Origin: Larix kaempferi
Lineage: Eukaryota; Streptophyta; Pinopsida; Pinales; Pinaceae
Direction of reading: 5' to 3'
NCBI GenBank assembly: GCA_027924585.1
Contig: BSBM01000252.1
Coordinates: 6,262,001 to 6,326,000 of the forward strand
Length of the DNA stretch: 64,000 nt
Position numbers and translations under genes: made by a program. The notes below the pieces were generated by a model. It did no database searches and was not told the DNA's origin. It saw only the letters and a program-made list of their open reading frames with translations. Positions 1 to 12,236 of the stretch are shown here, in pieces (within the stretch, counting starts at the first letter, position 1; every line of letters begins with the position of its first letter).

Positions 1-110
1 CAAGCCACTATTGATATGGTTTTCAGCATAAATACTAGAACTAGGCAAGCATGAAAGAAAAATGGAGACCTATCAGGATGAACTCCCTCCACCATCTATA
101 ACTCCAAACG

Positions 111-3100
111 ATGAAGATAGTCTCTTGGAACTGCAGAGGTCTAGGCAGCCCTAGCAAGTTAGAAGCAGTAAAAGATCTTCAAAAAATTGATATGCCAGAT
201 CTTCTATTACTCCAAGAGACCAAGCTCAAGGATATTGCAGTCTTAGCTATCGGAAAAGAAAAGTGGAAGAAAAGCACTGGATATGTCGTTAGTGCTAGAG
301 GAGCCACTGGTGGCCTGGCAACCTTATGGTCCCCTGAAAAATTCCAACTCCACAACTCCTTCGCAACGCAACATTGGATCTATACGGATCTCACTCATAT
401 TCAAAGCAACAAGCAATTTGCTCTCTTCAACATATATGTACCCAATATATACTCTGAAAAGAAAGATTGCTGGAATTTACTTGAAGATTTCCTGCAAGCT
501 TATACCCCTCAAAATATTATTCTAGCTGGAGATATGAATATTACTCTCTCTAAGACTGAAAAAAAGGGTGGCAACAATGGAAAAGATTGCTTTCATGATC
601 AGGTTGAAGCTCTAATCCATAAGTAGGACCTCATCGACATCAAACCCAAAAAAGGGAAGTATACATGGTCCAATAAGCGCATTGGGACAGGAAATATTAT
701 GGCCGGATTGGATAGGTTTCTAGTCCACCACAACCTTCTGACTGATAATCAAAACATCTCCTCAAATATTGTGGCCAATTTAGTTCATGATCATAAACCC
801 ATTCTACTTCTTTTCCAAGAGAATGAGGATCTAGGTCCAATCCCATTCAGGTTCAACCCTCAATGGCTCGCTCATGACAGTTTCTGGAACATTTTGGAAA
901 AAGCATGGAAAATTCCCATCATCGGATCTCCATGCTATGTATGGGAAAAGAAACTCTCTAATACCAAAATAGCTCTAAAGTCTTGGTCCAAATCTAATTG
1001 CCCTGCTCTGGCAAATCCCAGGAAAATGGTAGTGGGCGCTCTTGAAGGTTTGCAGCTCGAAATGGAGGACCAGCCAAGTGAAGCTTCCACGTTGTATGAA
1101 GAAGCCAAACGCCAAATCAACGCATCTCAAGCATTCCGAGCTAAGGAAGAATATTGGAGGCTCAAATTGCGGAGCATCTGGATCAAATCAAGTGATAAAA
1201 ATACTATGTATTTCCATAAGCAGTTTAAAGTCAGACAAAACTGCAATTACATCTCTGAGATCAATATTGAGAATGGTACGAAAGTAAAAGGAAATTCGAA
1301 TATAAAAGAGGAAGTACACTCCCATTTCTCCAGGTTATACATGAAAGACGTCAGCGTTGGTGGAGAGGAAGAACACAATTTCTTGGAGCACATTCATAAA
1401 AGGATTACGCAGGAGGATAACAATAATATGCACAAACTGTTTACTGAGTAGGAAGTTCTCAAAGCAATCTATTCTCTCGATTCAGATAAGGCTCCAGGTC
1501 TTGATGGCTATTCGACCCATTTCTACAAAGCATGTTGGAAGTACATCAAGAAAGATTTCATGAGAATGATAAGGAACTTTCATTCAAATTCAAAAATCGG
1601 AGGCAACACTAACTCAACGTTCTTGTCACTCATTCCAAAAGAGACCAATCCCAGTAATTTTAGCAGATTTAGACCGATTTCGTTATGTAATTCCTCATAT
1701 AAAATTATTTCCAAGATGTTAGCAATTCGACTAAAGCCTTTACTCAACAATATTATCTCCAATAATCAAGGTGGCTTTCTGAAAGGAAGGCAAATCCTCG
1801 ATAACGTTATTCTCGTGCAAGAAGCATTACACTCCAGCAAGGTCCGAAAGGAAAAAGGTATGATAATTAAGCTAGACATGGCAAATGCATTTGACCGAGT
1901 CAATCATTCTTTTCTTTTTAAAATTTTGAAATGTTTTGGCTTCGAAGATACTCTCATCAGCTGGATCTCAGCGTGCATAAGCAATCCCTGGATTTCCCCC
2001 CTCATTAATGGACGCCCAACTGATTTTTTTCAAGCCACTCGGGGCATTAGACAAGGTTGTCCCTTGTCCCCTTTCCTATATATCATCATCGTTGATTCCC
2101 TTAGTCGAAAGCTGAATCATGACTTGACTTCTGGAACCCTCCCTAGTTTGCACTTAACCTTAGATTCCCATTCCCTCAATCACACCCTCTTCACAGATGA
2201 CTCACTCTTCCTGGGTGGTGCCTCCTCCATTATTGCTCGAAAATTCATTCGAAATATGAATGGGTATTGCAAGGCATCTGGAAGCAAGATTAACTTGCAT
2301 AAAAGTGTTGTATACTGTTGGAATATAAAAGAACCTGCTGCAGCCAAAATCAGTAGAATTCTCAACATCAAAGTCTACAATCATTGGGATAAATTCATGT
2401 ACCTCGGTCTCCCAATCACTCGAGGTCTTATAAAAACTGGGAATTGGGAAGATACGCTAACCAAAATAAAAAACAGAATAAGAAGATTGGGAGGGCACTA
2501 GCTCAGTAAGGTTAGGAAACTGATACTGATTAATTCAGTCCTCTCTGCGCTGCCCATTTATCAGTTCTCCATCCTCCGAACACCAAAAGGAGTGGCAGAA
2601 GCAATAAGTAAACTCCTAAGAGATTTCCTTTGGTCCAGTGGAAAAAATAATGATAAAAAGATTCATCTTGTGAAGTGGGAGATCCTAAAGCAATCAAAAA
2701 TCACAGGAGGACTTTAAATTCGTGATCCACTCCAAGCAAATTTAGCTCTAGGGGGGGAACGCCTTTGGCAACTTATTCACAACAAAGGACATCAAGTCAG
2801 TCTTGTGCTCAGAAAGAAGTACTTACAGGGTAATAGGTCAAGATGCTTTGATCATAAACCAGCCTCCATAGGTTCTAGCACCTGGAAATTATGTAAAGCA
2901 ACAAGGAATTTTTTTTCTAAAAATTTATATTGGGTACCCGACAATGGCAGCAACATTGATATCTTCATGGACAAGATCATGAACAACAAAAAATTACACA
3001 GCATTCATGAACTAGATAATATTGCAATCTGTTTGAAGCATAATGGGATAACAACATTGAAGGACTTCAATGTTTGGGACATGCATGGTAACTGGCAAAG

Positions 3101-4349
3101 CTGGAACAACAGTATTATCCCCACACAGTTCGAGACAACCAAAAAAATTCTCATTGATAATCTGAAAGGCTGTGCCCCCACTCACTTGCTGGCCAAAGAT
3201 GACCGGGACTGGGGTCCCACTGGATCCTACACATCTATTCTCTGATACAAGGATCAACAAACTCAAGAGAATGAAAGAAATGACATCTGGAAATTAGTAT
3301 GGGACCCTCTAGGACTTCCCAAAATCAACTTCTTTATCTGGACTCTTATCCACTGCAAAATCCTCACAGGAGAAAATCTCATCAAGAGAGGTTCTCATGG
3401 GCCTTTCCGGTGTCCTTTCTGCAGAAACAGTAATGAAACTCTCAGTCATCTCTTTTTAGAATGTAAGCATACTAAACTTGTCTAAAATCACATGTTTTTT
3501 TATCTCAATTTCCCCATGCCGCCCTATTCATCCATTTCTCAACTCTTTAAAGATTGGAAATCCTTGTATCCCCATACCCTGTCTAATAAGAAAACTTGGC
3601 TTCATATCTGGATTTCAATCGCCAAATATATTTGTTGGAATGCCTGGATTGCAAGGAACAACATTATCTTTCGGGAGAAGCGTTACAATCCATTGCAAAT
3701 TGCAGGCAAAGCCAAAGGTCTATTGCTGGAGTCTCTCATCAATTCCAAATACAAGTCAGATGCTAATTTAAGCAGGGACGAAAGGAATTGGATTGGTGTC
3801 ACCCTCCCTAGTCCAAGAACTATCAATCATCAACAACAAATGCCAGATTGGAAAATCAGGTTACCTAAAGCTGAATTCCTAGCTTGGAGAAACAATCAAG
3901 AAATGGACAATCTTCATTTTGATGGTGCCTCCAAGAGAAATCCTGGTGTAGCAGGACCTGTAGGAGTTTTGATGCTAAGAGGAGGAGCTTTGAGACTAAA
4001 GTATAGATGGGGTTTAGGCACTTGTACAAACAACATTGCAGAATCTTTAGCCTTGTTGAAAGGCTGTCAGATCACCAAAGAGCACAAGATCGACAAGCTT
4101 CAAGTGTTTGGTGACTCTACGATAATTATAAGATCCATCAACGATATCAACAATCTCAGCAATCTTACTCTAAATTGAATTATACAACGTACTCAGAGTA
4201 TTTCCAGTACATTTACTAATTTCAGAGCTTATCACATTTTAAGGAATTTAAATAATGAAGCGGATGTAGAAGCTGACGTTGGATCCAAACTCAGCCAGGG
4301 AATTCTTAGAACTTCTAATAAGGATATTGATTCTCAACATATTCCTTGA
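111..4349 (+). pseudogene. LINE ORF2: endonuclease-RT-RNase H, seven in-frame stops
   Basis: The frame opens with KIVSWNCRGLGSP, the start of the LINE AP endonuclease, and has GDMN near 530-540. The RT lies at about 1560-2500, with FRPISLCNSSYK, KLDMANAFDRV, RQGCPLSPFLY and an active-site FTDD where plant LINEs usually have FADD. A cysteine/histidine cluster (CPFC...HLFLEC) lies near 3410-3470. RNase H lies at 3903-4170 with HFDGAS, NNIAESLAL and GDST. All pieces share one frame over about 1,413 codons. In-frame stops fall at 624, 1449, 2499, about 2716, 3243, 3482 and 4176, and no frameshift was seen. The protein would copy element RNA into nicked chromosomal DNA; this copy cannot make it intact. 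Confidence 0.88.
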
Positions 4350-4990
4350 CTTTGAATACAGAGACTTCGTCTTCAAGTATAGAAATTCCTTTCTTCTGGT
4401 GTAGCAATGTTCTAAACAGGAAATTGGATTCATGAGAAAGATAGGGAAATCTACTTGTGTATAGCAAGTGGAATGCATAAATTACTGCAATTTCATTTTT
4501 ATGAATTCAATTTGGCATTTTGGTAGCCTGTATATCGTACTGACATTTTGCATAAGAGATCAAGTGGATGAGGTAAGTCTGGCGAGATTCATTATAATAG
4601 TAGTTGTCATCTAGATTGGTGAGGTTCTTCATATGAGTAGCTATTATCTTCGAGGTGTATGGAGTCTGTAGGTTACTCTGTTATTCGAAGGCCACACAAG
4701 CATTTATTTTTAATTGGAGTCCTGACTAACTTGTAGTTGATTCTGAAGGGATTAAATTGTATTTTATTATGGAACCTTTCTTGCTTTGGACTTCAGAAAT
4801 CGCAACAGTGATCTCCAGGCAGTACTCTCTATATAGTTTGTAGAACCGGCAAGTCTATCAGCAATGGGTTTTATCCCTATTTCCAGCTGTTCAAAATATA
4901 GATCTTAGAGAACTATTGTTGATTGCCAAGCTATGGCTTTTGTAACTCCTTTTTTTTTTAATATCAAATACACGTTTCAGTTTAAAAAAA
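4350..4990 (+). other. LINE 3' untranslated region and tail
   Basis: This 640-bp stretch follows the last stop of the LINE frame and holds no gene. It ends with a T-run and then an A-run (about 4951-4990). The A-run is taken as the degenerate tail of the LINE because a different repeat begins directly after it. Confidence 0.5.
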
Positions 4991-5118
4991 ATCATTATTT
5001 CTAAGTTACTCGTTAATTTATATACAGTTATTATATAATTGTAAAGTTAACAAAAATGTGTGTATGTGATTTGAAGGTGACATGAGGGAAAGGTTCTAAA
5101 GAATGTAATTCTAGGTTT
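4991..5118 (+). repeat. 128-bp direct repeat flanking the Penelope-like element, left copy
   Basis: This block matches 14346-14473, on the other side of the Penelope-like element, over its full length with scattered substitutions and small gaps (roughly 85-90% by eye). Shared stretches include attatataattgtaaagtt and aaaggttctaaag. It could be a very long target duplication, a terminal repeat of the element, or a pre-existing duplication. Confidence 0.75.
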
Positions 5119-5128
5119 TGAACAATAA

Positions 5129-5564
5129 AAATTAGTCATACCGCTAGTGGGTATGACTCAATCCTTTATCAAGGACTCCTCGCATTTTGTTCACACCATA
5201 AGATCCACTAAAATAAAAGAATCAAACTTTTTGGTCAACTTCGACGTCGTATCGCTCTACACAAAAGTTCCAGTGAAAGAGGCTATAGCCGTGATTAGAA
5301 GACTCATCGATGATGAGACGACGAACCTGGTAGATGTGTGTTTAAGATCCACCTACTTCAGTTTCCGCGCTGACATATATGAGCAAATCAATGGTGTGGA
5401 AATGGGTTCACCTCTCTCCCCCATTCTGGCGAACATCTTCATGGAGTACTTCGAAGACAAGGCCATCAACTCCACTCCACAAAAACCACAACAATGGCGA
5501 CGTTATGTGGATGACACCCACTTCATATGGCCCCATGGGAAAGAGAATCTAAGGGATTTCTTAA
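5129..5564 (+). pseudogene. Penelope-like RT, C-terminal half, 5' fragment
   Basis: The open frame contains the Penelope RT motifs FLVNFDVVSLYTKVP (motif A with the catalytic Asp), GVEMGSPLSPILANIFMEYF and RRYVDDTHFIWPHG (YVDD active site). The N-terminal RT motifs are missing and a stop lies at 5126. The only starts are a GTG at 5147 and an ATG at 5153, so this is a truncated copy, not a complete gene. It runs into the Copia LTR at 5565; the amino acids encoded after that point belong to the LTR. The reading frame resumes at 13246. Confidence 0.88.
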
Positions 5565-6168
5565 TGTTGAAATATTGTAACTTCAAAGAATATTATATTT
5601 GTACTTTATTATTCCGTAGATGTTTCATTCCTCCGTAAAGATCTTATTGTATATCCGGAGATGTTTATTCCTCCGTCGGAATGTGGTAACTTGGGTCATT
5701 AGACTTCCCTAGTGGGGGTCGGCCCTGTATGTGTTATGTGGGTCAAAGGGTTATTAGACCACCCTAGAGGGGTTGGCCCAGTTAGTTGTAGTGGGGTATT
5801 TAACCCATTGGTTAAATACGAGCCTACGTGTACTTGTGTAAAAGATATGTTAGAGTAGTGTATAAATAGAGGAGGTGTGTTCCTCATTTGACACACACAC
5901 TCACTTGAGAAAGGCGCACTTGTGGAGGTGAGGTCTGATATGGTGGAGGAGGATATCATGTCTTTGGTTTGCATCTTTGTATATTGCCGGTCATCTATAT
6001 TGAGGAAGCTTTGCTGGGTTTTCTACCCCATGAGGGTTTCCCAAGATAAATATGTGTCTCTTGTGTTTATGCTATGCTTGTTGTTTCTTCAGTGATCCTG
6101 TATATGCTATTATTGTGAAATGGAATGTAATGCTTCTATTTTCTGTCTTAGCATATTAAATCTTAACA
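5565..6168 (+). repeat. Copia 5' LTR
   Basis: Full-length copy of the 604-bp LTR at 12637-13240. It begins TGTTGAAATATTG and ends TCTTAACA, directly followed by the primer binding site. It is inserted inside the Penelope-like RT frame after target copy cttaa. Confidence 0.95.
5861..5868 (+). promoter_or_regulatory. TATA box in Copia 5' LTR
   Basis: tataaata lies about 300 bp into the LTR, the expected place for the U3 promoter. The same motif occurs in the 3' LTR at 12933-12940. Transcription would start about 30 bp downstream. Confidence 0.6.
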
Positions 6169-6180
6169 TGGTATCAGAGC
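6169..6180 (+). other. Primer binding site, initiator tRNA-Met type
   Basis: tggtatcagagc directly follows the 5' LTR and is the standard plant Copia primer site, complementary to the 3' end of initiator tRNA-Met. It fixes the element's orientation as plus. Confidence 0.93.
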
Positions 6181-6537
6181 TAACCTGAAGGAAGACAAGG
6201 TATGGCACTTACGACACTTGCTTTACTTACGACAATTTGAAGGTTAGGGTTTTATATAGCAAAAACCAGTCATCGTGGAACTTTCGCTATAAATCCATTT
6301 TGGAGAAGGTTCAGGATCTGAAAACTTTACAGGTCGTAGATAACATCTCCAGGTATCTTGTGTCCAAAGGGCACCCTCAGATTCGTTGTACTTTGTAAGT
6401 TATGATCAGTACAAGTTAGGGCTTCTGCCTCTTCTAGATCTCAGTCAAAATCAGGTGACCTAGGAAAAAAGGTCATAACTTGGGCTAGGAAGCTCCAAAT
6501 GAAATTTCGTAAAAAGCAACAGGTAGTACACAGACTT

Positions 6538-6887
6538 TACTATCTCAAGAAACATTTTCAGAGGCCGAAGCTGAACCAATGACACGTGGCACGCTGTACA
6601 AGTTAGCTCTCCTGTTTTATCCCATAAACAGGTCACGTTGCGACACTTGGCATAAATCTCTCTCAGAGAGTCCAATTGAGGTCATACCTATCAGGATGGA
6701 AAGATAACAGGGCGAGCTATCTCAGAAAAAGTTTTCAGAGTTCGAAGTTCAAACAGTGACACGTGGCACGCCCTACAAGTTCGCTCTCCTGTATTATCCC
6801 AAAAATAGGTCACGTTGCGACATTTGGCATAAATCTCTCTCAAAAAATCCAATTGAGGTCAGACCTGTTAGGATGGAAAGATGACAG
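6538..6887 (+). repeat. Tandem duplication, unit about 177 bp
   Basis: Two adjacent diverged copies in the Copia leader, offset by 177 bp. Landmarks in both are gacacgtggcacg (6581 and 6758), aggtcacgttgcgac and ggcataaatctctctca. Confidence 0.75.
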
Positions 6888-7027
6888 GTCAGGATACTGC
6901 AGAAAAAATTTTCAGACCCTGTGGAGCGAAAATTTCGGAGTTATAGCAGAAACAATCAGGTACATTTTTCTGTCAAAACAGAATTATTTTTGGAGCACCT
7001 TTATTCATGGCTTCCGGAATTTAGGGT

Positions 7028-7345
7028 TTCGAAGAAAGTTAGAATTTTTGGAATCGGAATCCACGACTGAATGCTACTCAGGAAAATCAAAATTTAGAGA
7101 CCAATATCAAATTTTTTGGTTGGGTAGAAGACCGGGCTTGATTAAACCCTAGCTCGGGATTTTGATCGGAAAGATGGAAAATTAGGTCTTCAGCAAAAGT
7201 TGGGATTTTTGAAGTCTGTAACCACAGCTGGAAGCTCCTCAGAAAAATAAGAGTTTAGAGCCTTAGATAAAACCTTTTGATTGATCAGAAGGGTGGGCTT
7301 CATCAAACCCTAGTTCGGGATCCTGTCCAGAAGATCCAGAAGTTT
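7028..7345 (+). repeat. Degenerate tandem duplication, unit about 160 bp
   Basis: Two diverged copies lie next to each other in the Copia leader. Each runs from a tagaattttt/gggatttttga segment through tttagag and ends in aaaccctag.tcgggat before a Phe/Gln-poor AT stretch. It suggests repeated local duplication of the leader. Confidence 0.55.
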
Positions 7346-9033
7346 CAAAGGCAATTTTGAGGGGTCAAATTTTGGAGATTTCAAAATTGAAGTATGCTAG
7401 TTTGATCAGCTCAGCAAGACACATCCTTCCATTCATTCGGAAGTGTGAAAGTCAAAGATTGAATTTTTAAGGTTTCTCTAGCAAACCCTAATCAAGCTCC
7501 AGATCAAGTTTCAGGGGGAGTTGAGGCTAAGGCCTTACATAAGAAGACTACAAGAAGTCTCGACAGGTATGACTTAAGGAGGTTCAGGTATGTATTGAAA
7601 TCTGGTTCCTGATTAAATTCATAATGTGTTTGTCTTAATATTATTTGTTAGTACAATCTGGATTAATGTTAAACTTATCTTATCACCCTAGTAACAGTAT
7701 GAATGCATGTGAATGATCGAAGACATTCATTGATTAGGGCTATATGATTGTACTAATGCATTATGGTGTTGTGTGAGGTTGATGTTGTCTGCTAACAAGA
7801 TTCAGGTACATCACGAAAGACAAATCAAGTTCCACATGAAGACAAAGACTCATCCATAATCTTTGTTCTACTTACGAGGTATGTATGACCTTGATATATT
7901 ATGCTTAACCTATGAGACATGCAGGTTCTAGCTTAGGATCTCTAAATCATTGAAGAGATTGTTTAGGTATGTTGTACATAACTAAGCAGGTATACTAATC
8001 CAGGTATGTTTTCCTATGTCAAGTTAGAATCTTACCTTGTGTTAGGATCCCTTATATAAGTATACTTGGTATGATTGGTTATGCTTATTCATAAAGTTAG
8101 TAATCAAGGGTTTATGCATACTATGTCTCTTATCTTGATGATTTAATTAACCTGAAGAGTACTATGATCAAACAAGAATATGCATGAGTAAAAGAAGACT
8201 TCCTTGAAACTCTGAATACCAATGATCATGACTATATATATATTCAAGATTATTTAGAATTAGAATGTTTTGATAATATTGAGAATATACTAATGAATGT
8301 ATGTTTGTGTATGAGATCATGAGAATGACACTAGTGCACACTTGAGCATGCACAGTGGTACATAATGAATAGAAGTTCAAAATACATATAGAAGATCAAG
8401 CGGGAAGCAACCACACAAACATAAAAGATAAGTATTTAAGTTGTTATTTGAAATAATAAATGATATCGCTTGTATGCATATTTGTATTCCTAGAATATAT
8501 CATGCTGAGTGTAAACATTCATAGAGCATTGAACAATATACTACTAATATGCATATGATTGGTAAGTTGGAAAAACATTCCATTGTTGCTTGTCTAGAAT
8601 GAAACCTCTTTGCTGACATGCTGAGAGCTGTGCACACTCTCGATAGTATGTTCTAGTAGAGATGGAAGGCATCTAGATAGCCACTGTATGCATACAGGAT
8701 ATGGGAAAGTGTTGTGCCAAAGTATTGGTCAAGATAGTTGCATAACTATGTAAATGATATATGTATGCATAATAGGTTATCATGTCAACATGACTTCATG
8801 ATTATAAAGTATTACTAATCATGTACTAATTTTGTTTTGTAGGAAAGATCATGAAGAATGATGAACATCGAACAAGTGATGGATGTTCAACAAGAAGATT
8901 TACAAATCAAACAAAATATAGAAGGCTCATGGCTAGAAGATTCTCTTAGAAAGAGGAAGAGAATCATAACAAGATGTTTGCTTCAAGTGGATAGATAAGA
9001 CCATTCTCTTAATGATTTAATTAAAGAAGAAGT

Positions 9034-10085
9034 GTGAATCAGGTTCTGTATGGGTACCCCAGGCTCGATAGTAAATTGATGAGCTTAATGATCACCATGG
9101 GTGATGTGGATCTCAACCTTTGCTACAAGGTTGAATATGGTTTCTATACACAGATGCAAGAAGGAAATCACCACAGAGTTCGAATGATGTTGAGGCTCAT
9201 ATCAGTAGACCCATCTAATAAGAGATGGCACAGATAGATGGCTGCATAAATAAAAATGAAAGATCTCAGATTGATGCATTACTTCCTAGGTCTGGAAGTA
9301 TGGCAAGGCTCAGAAGGAATCTTTCTCAACCAGGGAAAATATGCTGATAAATATTAAAAGGACTTGATGTGTTGGAATTACCACTCGCATGGATTCCAAC
9401 TTGAAGCTGTTAGCGAATGACTCATCAGAGTTAGTGTATATAACTCTATACAAACAAATTATTGGGTCATTGATGTATACTAGGTCAGATATATGCTTTG
9501 CTGTGAATACCTTGAGTCAGTATCTAGTGGAAACTAGATGTGTTCCCCTATTAGTTGAAAAGCATGTGATGAGGTACCTAAAGGATACAATAGACTTTGA
9601 TCTATGGAGATCATGAATTAAGATGGCTACACAGATATTGATTGAGCAGAAAGTGTATCAGACAGGAAGAGCACATCGAGAAGATGTTATTGTCTGGGAT
9701 CAGCCATGATCTTGTGGTTTAGCAGGAAGCAGTCTAGCACAAGCGGAATATATGGCTGCTTGCTCTCCTAATTGTGAAATGGCATGGCTTCAGAATTGTT
9801 TGACTTAGAGATGGACCCAACTGTGATCCTATGTGACAAACAGAATTGTACTAAAATGGCAAAGAATCCAGTGTTCCATGATAAGTGAAAAGCACATAGA
9901 GATCTGGCATTTCTATATATGAGATATGGTGCAGATAGGAATCAAAGTTCGAATTTGTAACAATTTACCAATGTACTAACCAAACCTCTACTGATCCGAT
10001 GTACTAACCAAACCTCTACCTCAAGTAAAGTTTTCCGATACAAACTTAATATAGTCCAGAAGGACCCTCCTCGAAAGGGGGAGTG
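9034..10085 (+). pseudogene. Copia pol remnant: RT C-terminus and RNase H
   Basis: Fragments in shifting frames match the end of Copia pol in order. 9034 onward gives VDLNLCYKVEYGF of the RT. About 9259-9350 gives KDLRLMHYFLGLEVWQGSEG. 9389-9616 gives IGSLMYTRSDICFAVNTLSQ and KHVMRYLKDTIDF. About 9745 onward gives an RNase H-like AEYMAA in a shifted frame. About 9960-10085 gives TNVLTKPL and a terminal VQKDPPRKGE. The RT YVDD motif is lost, and several stops and frameshifts are present. It cannot encode a working polymerase. Confidence 0.85.
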
Positions 10086-10199
10086 ATGTGATCACTTATG
10101 ATGAGATTGCCTGCATCGACAGTGAGGTTGATGATGTGAATACCTATATTGGTGATGCTGATAGAGAGGTTGGTGGATGGTCCTTAGACAGGGTCTAAG

Positions 10200-10905
10200 G
10201 TGACAAGGGGATTGCATCATCCTTGAACACATGTTCTAAAAGAGAGCTGTAGACGTATGTCTTCGAAAATGAAGTCCTTGGTGGACTTGAGGGGATTGGA
10301 TCATCCCTGGACTTCAGTCCTAAAGAGAGCCGTAGATGTATGTCTTCGAAAATGAAGTCCTTGGTGGACATATAGGATTGCATCATCCTCAAGAGAGTCG
10401 TAGACGTATGTCTTCGAAAATGAAGTCCTTGGTGGACTTGAGGGGATTGGATCATCCCTGGACTTCAGTCCTAAAGAGAGCCGTAGACGTATGTCTTCGA
10501 GAATGAAGTCCTTGGTGGACTTGAGGGGATTGGATCATCCCTGGACTTCAGTCCTAAAGAGAGCCATAGACGTATGTCTTCGAAAATGAAGTCCTTGGTG
10601 GACTTGAGGGTATTGGATCATCCCTGGACTTCAGTCCTAAAGAGAGCCGTAGACATATGTCTTCGAGAATGAAGTCCTTGGTGGACTTGAGGGGATTGGA
10701 TCATCCCTGGACTTCAGTCCTAAAGAGAACCGTAGACGTATGTCTTCGAGAATGAAGTCCTTGGTGGACTTGAGGGGATTGGATCATCCCTGGACTTCAG
10801 TCCTAAAGAGAGTCGTAGACGTATGTCTTCGAGAATGAAGTCCTTGGTGGACTTGAGGGGATTGGATCATCCCTGGACTTCAGTCCTAAACAGAGCCGTA
10901 GACGT
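10200..10905 (+). repeat. Minisatellite 1, 83-bp unit, about 8 copies
   Basis: Copies are anchored by tcgagaatgaagtccttggt at roughly 83-bp spacing (10257, 10339, 10409, 10492, 10574, 10657, 10740, 10823). One early copy is shortened. Each unit holds aagtccttggtggactt, a perfect 6-bp hairpin with a 5-nt loop, and a ggattggatcatcc core. It lies in the 3' non-coding part of the Copia element. Confidence 0.95.
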
Positions 10906-11445
10906 ATGTCTCCGAGAACAAAATACTGAATGAACAGGTAAGGGGATTGGATCGTCCTCGGACTTTAGTCCTTTGAATTGAGCCGTAGACATGATGTCTC
11001 CGAGAACAAAATCCTGAATGAACAGGTAAGGGGATTGGATCGTCCTCAGACTTTAGTCCTTTGAATTGAGCCGTAGACATGATGTCTTCGAGAACAAAAT
11101 CCTGAATGAATAGGTAAGGGGATTGGATCATCCTCGAACTTTAGTCCTTTGAATTGAGCCGTAGACATGATGTCTCTGAGAACAAAATCCTGAATGAACA
11201 GGTAAGGGGATTGGATTGTCCTCGGACTTTAGTCCTTTGAATTGAGCCCTAGACATGATGTCTCCGAGAGCAAAATCCTGAATGAATAGGTAAGGGGATT
11301 GGATCGTCCTCGGACTTTAGTCCTTTGAATTGAGCTGTAGACATGATGTCTCCGAGAACAAAATCTTGAATGAACAGGTAAGGGGATTGGATCATCCTCG
11401 GACTTTAGTCCTTTGAATTGAGCCGTAAACATGAGGTCTCCGAGA
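10906..11445 (+). repeat. Minisatellite 2, 88-bp unit, about 6 copies
   Basis: Units carry ggattggatcgtcctcgg, ctttgaattgagccgtagac and gaacaaaatcctgaatgaa. The first half of the unit is clearly related to minisatellite 1, which it follows without a gap, so one array probably gave rise to the other. Confidence 0.95.
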
Positions 11446-11760
11446 ATCGAATGATAGGACTGGATCGTCCCTGGACTTCGGTTCAAAATGTACATGATAG
11501 GACTGGATCGTCCCTGGAATTCGGTTCAAAATGTACATGATAGGACTGGATCGTCCCTGGACTTCGGTTCAAAAGGTACATGATAGGACTGGATCATCCC
11601 TGGACTTCAGTTCAAAAGGTACATGATAGGACTGGATCGTCCCTGGACCTCGGTTCAAAAGGTACATGATAGGACTGGATCGTCCTTGGACCTCGGTTCA
11701 AAAGGTACATGACAGGATTGCATCGTCCATGGACCTATGTCCTAAAGAGAACAGGATTGA
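11446..11760 (+). repeat. Minisatellite 3, 43-bp unit, about 7 copies
   Basis: The unit is anchored by gataggactggatcgtccc and ggttcaaaaggtacat. It keeps only the ggattggatc.tcc core shared with minisatellites 1 and 2, so it looks like a shortened descendant. Confidence 0.93.
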
Positions 11761-11779
11761 TCATCCTGTAATATGATTG

Positions 11780-12054
11780 TGTGTGTTGATGTGGTTACTT
11801 GTATCGGTATGGATACTCGTATTGATGATGTGGTTACTTGTATTGGTAGGATACTTGTATTGATGATATGGTTACTTGTATCAGTAGGATACTTGTATTG
11901 ATGATGTGGTTACTTGTATCGGTAGGATACTTGTACAGATGATGTGGTTACTTGTATCGGTAGGATACTTGTATTGATGATGTGGTTACTTGTATCGGTA
12001 GGATACTTGTATTAATGATGTGGTTACTTGTATTGGTATGGATACTTGTATTAA
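11780..12054 (+). repeat. Minisatellite 4, 38-bp unit, about 7 copies
   Basis: The unit is anchored by gatgtggttacttgtatcgg and taggatacttgtattgatga. Copies are close to one another, with a few substitutions and 1-3 bp length changes. Confidence 0.93.
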
Positions 12055-12236
12055 TGATCATGTGATGAAGATGTTAATGATCGTGTGATGACGATGCTGA
12101 TGATCGTGTGATGACGATGCTGATGATTGTGTGATGACGATGCTGATGATCGTGTGATGACGACACTAATGATCGTGTGATGACGATGCTGATGATCGTG
12201 TGATGACGATACTGATGATCGTGTGATGACGATGTT
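12055..12236 (+). repeat. Minisatellite 5, 23-bp unit, about 8 copies
   Basis: Near-identical copies of gatgatcgtgtgatgacga followed by tgct, directly adjoining minisatellites 4 and 6. Confidence 0.93.

Larger units (their letters stand above)
1..4990 (+). mobile_element. L1-like LINE retrotransposon, decayed
   Basis: This is a non-LTR retrotransposon. One reading frame at 111-4349 holds an AP endonuclease, a reverse transcriptase, a zinc-finger-type linker and an RNase H domain, which is the ORF2 order of plant L1 elements that acquired an archaeal-type RNase H. The 3' part (4350-4990) is non-coding and ends in a short A-run at about 4983-4989. The 5' end and any ORF1 are not resolved: the first 110 bases show no recognisable protein and the element may begin before the window. 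No target-site duplication could be assigned. The family call is firm; the boundaries are not. Confidence 0.85.
6181..9033 (+). other. Copia 5' leader, no recognisable gene
   Basis: This 2.85-kb stretch lies where gag and the first part of pol should be, but no Gag, zinc knuckle, protease or integrase motif is visible. Its first kilobase holds two tandem duplications (listed separately). The remainder is AT-rich sequence without coding character. Confidence 0.6.

Noticed and set aside
5699-5974. 91-codon minus-strand frame in the Copia LTR, repeated at 12771-13046
   Set aside because: Present only because it is in both LTRs; antisense to the promoter and without any motif.
10195-11495. Minus-strand open frames of 80-90 codons with repeated peptides
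   Set aside because: They lie entirely in the 83- and 88-bp minisatellites and only reflect unit lengths; no start context or known domain.
12055-12236. Repeated ctgatga words that recall a hammerhead core
   Set aside because: They are part of the 23-bp unit; no GAAAC partner or stem arrangement occurs nearby.
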